Positions 1-5,913 of a DNA stretch of 11,388 nt are shown here, piece after piece; positions within the stretch are counted from its first letter, which is position 1, and every line of letters begins with the position of its first letter. The notes beneath the pieces are model-generated. The model was not told the DNA's origin. It did no database searches and saw only the letters and a program-made list of their open reading frames with translations. The position numbers and the translations under genes are program-made. Origin of the DNA: SIG440 sp045587485 (GTDB lineage Bacteria; Bacillota; Clostridia; Monoglobales; Monoglobaceae); assembly GCA_045587485.1 (NCBI GenBank), contig JAZNCI010000021.1:1-11388 (forward strand), given 5' to 3'.

Positions 1-776
1 ATAGCCGCCTTTACGGGAATGGGGTTTACTTCGAGGAAAAGTGCGTCAATCAGTGAGAGAAGCTTCAGTTGAATATCAGCGGCAGCAGGATAGTTGCCCA
101 CAAGACAGTATATGCACATGGCAACGGTTACCTCGGGAAGAACATGAGAAAGAACGGAGATAACACCCTTACCGCCAAGGGACATTACGGGAACTATCTG
201 GTCATCGTTTCCTGAATAAATATCCATATCATCGCCAACCAATGACGCAATTTTTGCAATCTGTGAAATATTTCCGCTTGCTTCCTTAATACCTACAATA
301 TTGGGGTGTTTTGCCAGCTCTGTACAAGTTGCAGGCTCGATATTGCAACCTGTACGGCTTGGTACGTTATAAAGAATAATGGGTTTTGTACTTGCATCAG
401 CAATTGCCGTAAATGACTGGATAAGACCCTTTTGTGTCGCTTTGTTATAATAAGGTGTAACAACCAACATCGCATCAGCACCAGCTTCGCACGCATACTT
501 TGTAAGCTCGATTGCATATGCGGTATCATTTGAGCCTGTTCCTGCAATAACGGGAACTCTGCCCGCTACCTTTTCAACCGCAAATTTGATTATTGCTTTG
601 TGTTCATCATCAGTAAGGGTAGAGCCCTCGCCTGTTGTACCGGCAACAACGATTGCATTGATGCCTTCCTCAATCTGCCACTCGATAAGTCTTTCAAAAG
701 CGTCGTAATCAACGCCTTTTTCGTTAAGAGGTGTAACTATGGCTGTTGCAACTCCTGTAAATACTGTGTTTTTCAT
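1..776 (-). CDS. dapA: 4-hydroxy-tetrahydrodipicolinate synthase, C-terminus cut off by window edge
   Basis: Cytoplasmic enzyme of the lysine/diaminopimelate pathway; it condenses pyruvate with aspartate semialdehyde through a Schiff base. 258 codons are visible; the family usually has about 290-295 residues, so roughly 35 C-terminal residues lie beyond the left edge. The TIM-barrel signatures are clear: GTTGEG at residues 46-51 (substrate-binding threonines), TPYYNK at 107-112 (Tyr110), LYNVPSRTG at 135-143 (Tyr136 and Arg141) and GIKEASGN from 162 with the Schiff-base Lys164. NPIPVKAA near the edge is the usual late motif. The ATG at 774-776 has AAAGGAG at 789-795, 12 nt upstream. The gene sits directly behind a lysine riboswitch and terminator, which supports a biosynthetic role and lysine repression. 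No frame break was seen. Confidence 0.97.
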   Translation of the reverse strand, partial: MKNTVFTGVATAIVTPLNEKGVDYDAFERLIEWQIEEGINAIVVAGTTGEGSTLTDDEHKAIIKFAVEKVAGRVPVIAGTGSNDTAYAIELTKYACEAGADAMLVVTPYYNKATQKGLIQSFTAIADASTKPIILYNVPSRTGCNIEPATCTELAKHPNIVGIKEASGNISQIAKIASLVGDDMDIYSGNDDQIVPVMSLGGKGVISVLSHVLPEVTVAMCIYCLVGNYPAAADIQLKLLSLIDALFLEVNPIPVKAA

Positions 777-799
777 TTTGTTCAAACTCTCCTTTGCAT

Positions 800-829
800 A
801 AAAAAATGATAGCTGAAATCAACTATCAT
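800..829 (-). terminator. Intrinsic terminator of the lysine riboswitch (expression platform)
   Basis: Read on the minus strand, ATGATAGTT (829-821), a six-base loop and AGCTATCAT (814-806) form a 9-bp stem with one G-U pair, followed by a run of seven T (806-800). It ends only a few bases before the dapA ribosome binding site. The 5' arm is also the partner of an antiterminator (see the riboswitch entry), so this is a conditional terminator rather than a constitutive one. Confidence 0.9.
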
Positions 830-861
830 ATACAAACGTATCATAAATCAACATTTAAATA

Positions 862-1021
862 TGATAGCCCTCCGCATTGCTGCGACAACAACCAAAATAT
901 TATTTCCGGTCGCCAGATCGGTTTTTTGCCATAAACCGTCTTCGGCGTCTGCCCCTTTCAGCAAATTCTGCCTGGCAAGCATAAAAATCTGCATACTGAT
1001 GACACAACGCACCTCTATCTT
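862..1021 (-). promoter_or_regulatory. Lysine riboswitch (L box) controlling dapA
   Basis: The minus strand shows the conserved L-box blocks in order: GATAGAGGTGCG at the 5' end (from 1019), then AGTATGCAGA, then AAAGGGGCAGACGCCGAAGA, then a variable arm with ATCTGGCGACCGG, then GCGGAGGGCTATC at the 3' end (to 863). Helix P1 is GATAG (1019-1015) with CTATC (867-863). The switching helix is visible: CTATCATAT (867-859), containing the P1 3' strand, is fully complementary to ATATGATAG (831-823), which also forms the 5' arm of the terminator. Inferred logic: with lysine bound, P1 forms and transcription stops; without lysine, the 9-bp antiterminator forms and dapA is read. Confidence 0.96.
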
Positions 1022-1028
1022 CTTATGT

Positions 1029-1057
1029 ATTATACTGTAATTGACTGTGTTTGTCAA
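1029..1057 (-). promoter_or_regulatory. Consensus sigma-A type promoter for dapA
   Basis: On the minus strand there is a perfect TTGACA (1057-1052), a 17-bp spacer and a perfect TATAAT (1034-1029). Transcription is expected to begin near 1021-1023, at the first bases of the lysine riboswitch, so the transcript would open with the aptamer. It begins only 15 bp past the ribU stop codon. Confidence 0.92.
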
Positions 1058-1072
1058 TACATTTTTTATTTA

Positions 1073-1663
1073 TTATTTAAGTAATGGGCTAACAGGTTTA
1101 TAAATCAGCATTGTAACCACCGAAACAAGTATTGCTTTTATAAGATTAAATGGTGCAACACACAAAAGTACAAATTCAAACATTGTATCAACCGATGGCC
1201 ATATTGCTTTTGCCATACCAATAATCGCATCAATTGGTATTTTAAAAGCCTTTGCGTAAATGGGCAACATTATGTATGCATTAATAAAGCAGCTCATAAC
1301 AACCATAACAATGCTGCCAATTATCAGGCCAAGCACAGCATTTGATTTTGTCCTTCTTCTTTTGTATATAAGTGCTCCAGGAAGAACAAAAACCACACCC
1401 ATAACAAAGTTTGCTGCCTCACCAACTCCTGCGGTAACTGTTCCGTTAATAATAAGATTAAGTAAAATTTTTACGCCTTCAATAACAACACCTGCCCACG
1501 GTCCCATAGCAAACGCACCGATAAACACCGGAACTTCACTTAAATCAACTTCGTAAAATGATGGCGCTATAAATGGCAACGGAAATTCAAACAACATAAG
1601 AATTGTCGCAACAGCAGAAAGCATTGCAACCCTTACAAGCCACGCAGTATTTTTGTTTTTCAC
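1073..1663 (-). CDS. ribU: Riboflavin ECF transporter, substrate-binding S component RibU
   Basis: Membrane S component of an energy-coupling factor transporter; it binds riboflavin and works with a shared EcfA/EcfA'/EcfT module not encoded here. It has 196 residues, usual for the family, and is almost wholly hydrophobic with about six membrane segments. RibU signatures are FYEVDLSEVPVFIGAFAMGP (about 36-55, the DLSD/E-P-x-x-I-G region) and NGTVTAGVGEAANF (about 73-86). The FMN riboswitch just upstream fits riboflavin as substrate. I chose GTG at 1661-1663 because AGGGAG (1677-1672) lies 8 nt before it. An in-frame GTG at 1670-1672 overlaps that Shine-Dalgarno sequence and is unlikely. There is no obvious terminator after the gene, so read-through into the lysine-riboswitch leader is possible. 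Confidence 0.95.
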   Translation of the reverse strand: MKNKNTAWLVRVAMLSAVATILMLFEFPLPFIAPSFYEVDLSEVPVFIGAFAMGPWAGVVIEGVKILLNLIINGTVTAGVGEAANFVMGVVFVLPGALIYKRRRTKSNAVLGLIIGSIVMVVMSCFINAYIMLPIYAKAFKIPIDAIIGMAKAIWPSVDTMFEFVLLCVAPFNLIKAILVSVVTMLIYKPVSPLLK

Positions 1664-1681
1664 ACAAATCACTCCCTGAAT

Positions 1682-1711
1682 AAAATAAAAAGACCCGATT
1701 GCTTAATCGGG
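1682..1711 (-). terminator. Intrinsic terminator of the FMN riboswitch
   Basis: Minus strand: CCCGATT (1711-1705), loop AAGC, AATCGGG (1700-1694), a perfect 7-bp stem, followed by TCTTTTTATTTTATT. It lies between the FMN aptamer and the ribU Shine-Dalgarno sequence, the standard place for an FMN-induced terminator. I did not identify the matching antiterminator helix. Confidence 0.9.
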
Positions 1712-1747
1712 ACCACATACTCAAAAAAATTCTATGCACCGCATATA

Positions 1748-1862
1748 GCTTCTTCTCGTATCCAGACTTTACTGTCGGTTTTGGAATTTCACCAAATCAG
1801 TTGCATTTCTGCAAGTCGCGGACTTTACCGCCGGTCGGGAATTGCACCCTGCCCCGAAGAAC
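1748..1862 (-). promoter_or_regulatory. FMN riboswitch (RFN element) controlling ribU
   Basis: Minus-strand sequence carries the hallmark RFN blocks in order: TTCGGGGCAGGGTG, then CCCGACCGGCGGTAAAG, then GCGACTTGCAGAAATGCAAC, then TTGGTGAAATTCC, then CCGACAGTAAAGTCTGGAT, then GAGAAGAAG. Helix P1 is TTCTTC (1861-1856) with GAAGAA (1755-1750). Together with the downstream terminator this is expected to reduce ribU expression when FMN is plentiful. Confidence 0.97.
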
Positions 1863-1874
1863 TTTTATTTACGT

Positions 1875-1895
1875 TATGCAGTATATCACTGCATA
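1875..1895. repeat. Perfect 8-bp inverted repeat over the ribU -10 element
   Basis: TATGCAGT (1875-1882), five bases, ACTGCATA (1888-1895). The dyad covers the -10 box (1880-1885) and the bases upstream of it, so it lies before the expected transcription start near 1873 and would act as DNA, not RNA. This is the position of a repressor operator, but no regulator is identified and a chance palindrome is possible. It has no T tract and is not a convincing terminator for hemZ. Confidence 0.5.
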
Positions 1896-1908
1896 CAGAT
1901 TTTGTCAA
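1880..1908 (-). promoter_or_regulatory. Sigma-A type promoter for ribU
   Basis: Minus strand: perfect TTGACA (1908-1903), 17-bp spacer, TATACT (1885-1880; five of six consensus bases). Expected start near 1873, about ten bases before the FMN aptamer. The -35 box is only 14 bp past the hemZ stop codon. A 9-bp direct repeat, ACAGATTTT on the plus strand (1895-1903 and 1908-1916), flanks and touches the -35 box. Confidence 0.88.
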
Positions 1909-1922
1909 CAGATTTTTACTTA

Positions 1923-3092
1923 TTATCCCAAAAGAACATCCTTTCGGTGAAGCATTTCATCGATTCTTTCAATATAATCTTTTGGTTCTTTAACGTTGAA
2001 AATTCTTTCAATACGGTCGGTTTCTCGGTCAACAGTCTTTGTTACGCCGCCGCAGCCCAAAGAGATTATCGTTTGCACCTCTTCCATTATATAAATGTTA
2101 TAAAGGCTCTCTGTACCTGGCTTTGCATAGCCTACATTTTCAAGATTACCCAGCATATTTTTCTGTCTGTACAGATAATATGGATTTTTGTCTTTAGACG
2201 TAATTGTTTTCATTGAAAAATCCACCATTTCAGCCACCTTGTTACCGTCGGTAAGGCTGTATTTGTCCAGAGTTTCGTTCAATCTGGAGGAACGTTTTAT
2301 GCTCATTGTATGAATCGTGGTATTTTCAGGATTCAGCCTTTCGACTTCTTCTACCGTATATTTAAACATATCAACCGTTTCACCCGGAAGCCCTGCAATA
2401 ATATCCATATTTATGCAATCAATACCGTATTCCCTTGCCATAAGATACGCATGGCGAATGTCATCGGGTGTGTGGTTTCTGCCTATTGTTTTTAAGGTTT
2501 CAACATTCATTGACTGGGGATTAATGCTTATTCTGTCTATAGCAAAATCCTTTATTGCCTGCAGCTTCTCTGCGGTAATGGTATCAGGTCTGCCCGCCTC
2601 AACTGTAAATTCTCTATTCTTTGATAAATCAAATTCGGTAAAAATACCGTCAAATAAAAATCGCAGCTGGTCTGCAGTGAGAGTCGTAGGGGTTCCGCCA
2701 CCAATGTAAACACTTTCAACAACATTTTTATTTTGTCTTATAATGTCCGCAGTATAAGCAATTTCACGCCTTAAACACTCAAGATATTCAGGTATAAGTT
2801 TTGCACTGCTTGCTACGCTGTTGCTTACAAAAGAGCAATACAGGCATCTTGTAGGACAAAACGGTATTCCTATGTAAATGCTGACGCCTTTTTCGTCCAT
2901 TGAATCAATTATCGGCATCTCGACTTTGGCAACACGTACGGCAAGCTCTGCCTTTTCACGGTCTGCACCGTATTCGTTCATAAAATACTCAACCGTTTCG
3001 GCAGGTGTTTTGCCGGATTTCATAAGCTTGTATGCAATTTTTACGGGACGAATCCCATTCAGAATACCCCAGGGGCTTAAAATATCACTCAT
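1923..3092 (-). CDS. hemZ: HemZ-type radical SAM coproporphyrinogen dehydrogenase, short form without the N-terminal domain
   Basis: Radical SAM protein of the HemN/HemZ group, expected to convert coproporphyrinogen III to protoporphyrinogen IX without oxygen. The 4Fe-4S motif is CPTRCLYC with Cys79, Cys83 and Cys86; GGGTP (131-135) is the SAM-contact motif. EAGRPDTIT (165-173), INPQSMN (190-196), IIAGLPGE (231-238) and YLYRQKNMLGNLENVGY (306-322) match HemZ, not HemN or HemW. It has 389 residues and begins right at the SPWGILNGIRP segment, which normally follows about 100 N-terminal residues in HemZ (Bacillus protein about 500). The truncation is real in this sequence: the frame is closed by TGA at 3165-3167 and has no start codon before 3092. 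It overlaps the MBL gene by ATGA, indicating translational coupling. The haem-pathway role is inferred from family; substrate use by this short form is uncertain. Confidence 0.9.
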   Translation of the reverse strand: MSDILSPWGILNGIRPVKIAYKLMKSGKTPAETVEYFMNEYGADREKAELAVRVAKVEMPIIDSMDEKGVSIYIGIPFCPTRCLYCSFVSNSVASSAKLIPEYLECLRREIAYTADIIRQNKNVVESVYIGGGTPTTLTADQLRFLFDGIFTEFDLSKNREFTVEAGRPDTITAEKLQAIKDFAIDRISINPQSMNVETLKTIGRNHTPDDIRHAYLMAREYGIDCINMDIIAGLPGETVDMFKYTVEEVERLNPENTTIHTMSIKRSSRLNETLDKYSLTDGNKVAEMVDFSMKTITSKDKNPYYLYRQKNMLGNLENVGYAKPGTESLYNIYIMEEVQTIISLGCGGVTKTVDRETDRIERIFNVKEPKDYIERIDEMLHRKDVLLG

Positions 3093-3700
3093 AGTAAGAA
3101 GGGATTTTCCTTTCTCTCGTTTCCTATTGTTGTTGACGGGCCGTGACCGGGATAAACCCTTATATCATCAGGCAAAATCAACAGTTTTTCTTTTATCGAA
3201 TTTATTTCTGTATCAAAATCTCCCATAGGGAAATCGTATCTTCCGATAGAACCGTAAAATAATATATCACCGCTTATCAATGTTTCATCAAACTGATAAC
3301 ACACACCGCCCAATGTGTGACCGGGAGTGTGTATTACCTTGATTATTGTGTTGCAAAATTCGATAACATCACCGTCGGCAACTATAATATCAGCTTTAAC
3401 TTCAGGCAATGGCATATATGATAAATTAAGGGATGTATTGTTGAGATACTGTTCTTCGTCACGGTGAATTACAATATTGGCATCAGTTGACGTCTTTAGC
3501 TCGGTCAGCGCCATAATATGGTCAAAGTGTGCGTGAGTGAGAAAGACATATTTAAGATTAAGCCTTTTGTATTTTAAAAAATCCAGTATCTTTTCTGCCT
3601 CAGCAGGTGCATCAAAAAGTGCAGCATCGCCGCTTTTTTCATCATATAAAAGATATGAATTGGTGGCTAAATCACCAAGTGTAAATCTGTGAAATTGCAT
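3089..3700 (-). CDS. MBL-fold metallo-hydrolase (glyoxalase II-like)
   Basis: 203-residue metallo-beta-lactamase-fold hydrolase, probably cytoplasmic. The metal site HxHxDH is HAHFDH at residues 56-61; further ligands are in HTPGHTLGG and SGDILFYGSIGR, with PGHGPST near the C-terminus. The size and the SGD-GSIGR-D signature fit the small glyoxalase II-like group (hydroxyacylglutathione hydrolase type, YcbL-like). The true substrate cannot be told from sequence. The ATG at 3698-3700 has a strong GGAGG at 3706-3710, five bases upstream. It lies 31 nt after rel and overlaps hemZ by 4 nt. In many Clostridia this same family sits between rel (or rel-dtd) and hemZ. Confidence 0.93.
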   Translation of the reverse strand: MQFHRFTLGDLATNSYLLYDEKSGDAALFDAPAEAEKILDFLKYKRLNLKYVFLTHAHFDHIMALTELKTSTDANIVIHRDEEQYLNNTSLNLSYMPLPEVKADIIVADGDVIEFCNTIIKVIHTPGHTLGGVCYQFDETLISGDILFYGSIGRYDFPMGDFDTEINSIKEKLLILPDDIRVYPGHGPSTTIGNERKENPFLL

Positions 3701-3722
3701 AATAACCTCCGTATATTCAAGA

Positions 3723-3747
3723 CCGCAGGGTCTACTGACGCCTGCGG
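3723..3747 (-). other. G+C-rich hairpin around the rel stop codon
   Basis: CCGCAGG (3723-3729) and CCTGCGG (3741-3747) are exact complements. Inside them GTC (3730-3732) pairs with GAC (3737-3739), leaving a TACT loop and one bulged base: a 10-bp stem in mRNA. On the minus strand the rel stop codon TAG (3734-3732) falls in the loop and its edge. There is no T tract, so it is not an intrinsic terminator. It may set mRNA processing or stability between rel and the MBL gene; that role is inference. Confidence 0.55.
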
Positions 3748-5909
3748 ACTACTGATTGTACACCGTCAATCTGCTTAAGTTTTTTAATAGCATCATCAAG
3801 GTGTTCAGTGTTTTTAATTTCAATTGAAATTTCTACAATTGCAACATTATTTTTAATCGTTCTTGCATTAAGACTCTTTATAGGTGTGCGTAAATCCGCT
3901 GTAACACTCGTAATGTCAACAAGAAGCGAGTCTCTATCAATTGCAGTAATGCAAAGCAATGCCTGAAAGTTGTTTTCAACAGCCTGTGCCCAGCAAACAT
4001 TAATAAACCGTTGTTCTTCCTCGGGCGAAAACCTTGCATTTGTAATATTTATACAGTCTGTTCGATGAACTGCAACACCTCTGCCACGTGTAACATATCC
4101 AATGATTTTATCACCGGGTACAGGACTACAGCAATGAGAGATTCGAACAAGACAGTTTTCAATTCCCTCAACAATAACACCGCTGTTGTTGGCTTTTCCC
4201 GATGTTTTAACCAAAATCCGTTCAGGAATATCCAATATATTATGCTTAGTTGCCATATCCTTTTTACAGTTTTCCTTAAACTTTGCAAGATATTTGCCCG
4301 CACTTGAACCACCATAGCCTAAGGTTGCAAACATATCTTCAATCTGTTTAAAGCCGTATTTGGTTAGAATACTTTCAAGCATGTCATCGTCATTCATATA
4401 AGACAAAGGAATATTGGATTTTTTAAGCTCTTTTTCAAAAAGTTCCTTACCTTTAATAATATTTTCTGTTCGGTTCTCTTTTTTAAGCCATTGATTAATC
4501 TTGTTCCGTGCCTGAGAGGTTCTTGCAATCTTGAGCCAGTCAAGATTGGGGCCTCTTGATGCATTTGAGGTATGAATTTCAATAATATCGCCATTTTGGA
4601 GATGATAGTCAAGAGTTACGATTTTACCATTTACCTTTGCGCCCTGCATCTTGTTTCCCACAGCACTGTGAATTGCATAGGCAAAATCAATAGGTGTTGC
4701 CCCTGCTGGAAGACTGATAACATCTCCCTTTGGGGTAAATACAAACACCTCATCGCTGAACATATCAATCTTCAAGGTTTGCATAAAATCCTCGGCATTG
4801 GTCATATCCTTCTGTATATCAAGGAGCTGCTTTATCCATTCAAGCTTGTTATCTATATCAGACTTACCGCTAAAGCCTTCTTTATATTTCCAGTGTGCAG
4901 CAATACCGTTCTCTGCAGTTCGGTGCATATCCCATGTTCGTATCTGGATTTCAAACGGAGTTCCATTTGGGCCAATAACCGTAGAATGAAGCGACTGATA
5001 CATATTGGGCTTGGGCATAGCAATATAATCTTTAAATCTGCCTGGAATAGGCATAAATTGCTCGTGTACCATACCAAGCACAGCATAACAATCTGCATCG
5101 GTATTAACAATTACGCGAACTGCAAACAAATCATATATTTCATCAAGATTTTTATTCTGCATAAACATTTTGCGGTAAATACTGTAAAAATGTTTAGCAC
5201 GGCCCTCAACATGAGCATCAATCGAAATCTTTTCCAGACGATCAGCAAACACGTTTATTATGTCGTTGATATATTTTTCACGCTCACTGCGTTTAAGGCT
5301 GATTTTATCAACAATTTCATAATAACCAATAGGGTCAATATACCTGAGTGATAAGTCCTCAAGCTCAATTTTTATTTTTGACATACCAAGTCGGTGAGCA
5401 AGAGGAGCAAAAACTTCAAGAGTCTCTCTTGCCTTTTCTCTCTGCTTATGCTCGGGCATGGATTTAAGTGTCCGCATATTATGAAGGCGGTCAGCCAACT
5501 TTATCACAATAACACGTACATCCTTTGCCATTACAAGGAACATTTTCCTTAGGTTTTCGATTTGCTGTTCCTCGTTTGAGGTATATGGAATTTTACCCAG
5601 CTTTGTCACCCCAGAAACAAGCAATGCTATAGTATCACCGAATTCCTGAGCAATTTCCTCGTCGCATACATCAGTATCCTCCACAACATCGTGAAGTAAT
5701 GCGGCCGCAACAGAGCTAGCATCTAGCTCCATATCTGCCAGAATATTGGCAACAGCAACCGGATGCATAAAGAACGGTTCTCCGGATACGCGCATTTGAC
5801 CTTCGTGTTTTTCCTCTGCAAAATTAAAAGCCTTTGTAACAAGCTCAAAATCGCCTGAAGGATTATATCTTTTCAATTTTTCAAGCAGATTATTCAGTTG
5901 TTTTTGCAT
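3732..5909 (-). CDS. rel: Bifunctional (p)ppGpp synthetase/hydrolase (Rel/SpoT family)
   Basis: Long stringent-response enzyme that makes and degrades (p)ppGpp and reads ribosome-bound uncharged tRNA. At 725 residues it has the usual full length. The order is: HD hydrolase with His49, HDVVEDT from 73 (His73-Asp74) and Asp140; nucleotidyltransferase with RFKD (291-294) and PKPNMYQSLHST; TGS domain about 386-448; helical linker; conserved Cys/zinc-finger region with Cys586, Cys593-Cys594 and Cys619; C-terminal ACT domain about 650-722. The RxKD form of the synthetase loop and the intact HD residues mark a bifunctional Rel rather than E. coli-type RelA. The start is 4 nt after the recJ stop with only weak Shine-Dalgarno sequence (GGATG in the end of recJ), so coupling to recJ is likely. 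apt, often found between recJ and rel in Firmicutes, is absent here. Confidence 0.97.
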   Translation of the reverse strand: MQKQLNNLLEKLKRYNPSGDFELVTKAFNFAEEKHEGQMRVSGEPFFMHPVAVANILADMELDASSVAAALLHDVVEDTDVCDEEIAQEFGDTIALLVSGVTKLGKIPYTSNEEQQIENLRKMFLVMAKDVRVIVIKLADRLHNMRTLKSMPEHKQREKARETLEVFAPLAHRLGMSKIKIELEDLSLRYIDPIGYYEIVDKISLKRSEREKYINDIINVFADRLEKISIDAHVEGRAKHFYSIYRKMFMQNKNLDEIYDLFAVRVIVNTDADCYAVLGMVHEQFMPIPGRFKDYIAMPKPNMYQSLHSTVIGPNGTPFEIQIRTWDMHRTAENGIAAHWKYKEGFSGKSDIDNKLEWIKQLLDIQKDMTNAEDFMQTLKIDMFSDEVFVFTPKGDVISLPAGATPIDFAYAIHSAVGNKMQGAKVNGKIVTLDYHLQNGDIIEIHTSNASRGPNLDWLKIARTSQARNKINQWLKKENRTENIIKGKELFEKELKKSNIPLSYMNDDDMLESILTKYGFKQIEDMFATLGYGGSSAGKYLAKFKENCKKDMATKHNILDIPERILVKTSGKANNSGVIVEGIENCLVRISHCCSPVPGDKIIGYVTRGRGVAVHRTDCINITNARFSPEEEQRFINVCWAQAVENNFQALLCITAIDRDSLLVDITSVTADLRTPIKSLNARTIKNNVAIVEISIEIKNTEHLDDAIKKLKQIDGVQSVVRRRQ

Positions 5910-5913
5910 TATA

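Noticed and set aside
848..1057. 69-codon open frame on the minus strand upstream of dapA
   Set aside because: It lies on top of the lysine riboswitch and its promoter; the sequence is fully explained by the conserved aptamer and no ribosome binding site or protein family is evident.
1664..1672. Longer ribU start at GTG 1672
   Set aside because: The codon overlaps the AGGGAG Shine-Dalgarno sequence; GTG at 1663 has correct spacing.
1842..2216. 124-codon open frame on the plus strand near ribU/hemZ
   Set aside because: Runs across the FMN riboswitch, the ribU promoter and antisense to hemZ; no support of its own.
4572..5351. 259-codon open frame on the plus strand
   Set aside because: Antisense to the highly conserved rel gene, no ribosome binding site, no recognisable protein; a shadow of rel codon use.
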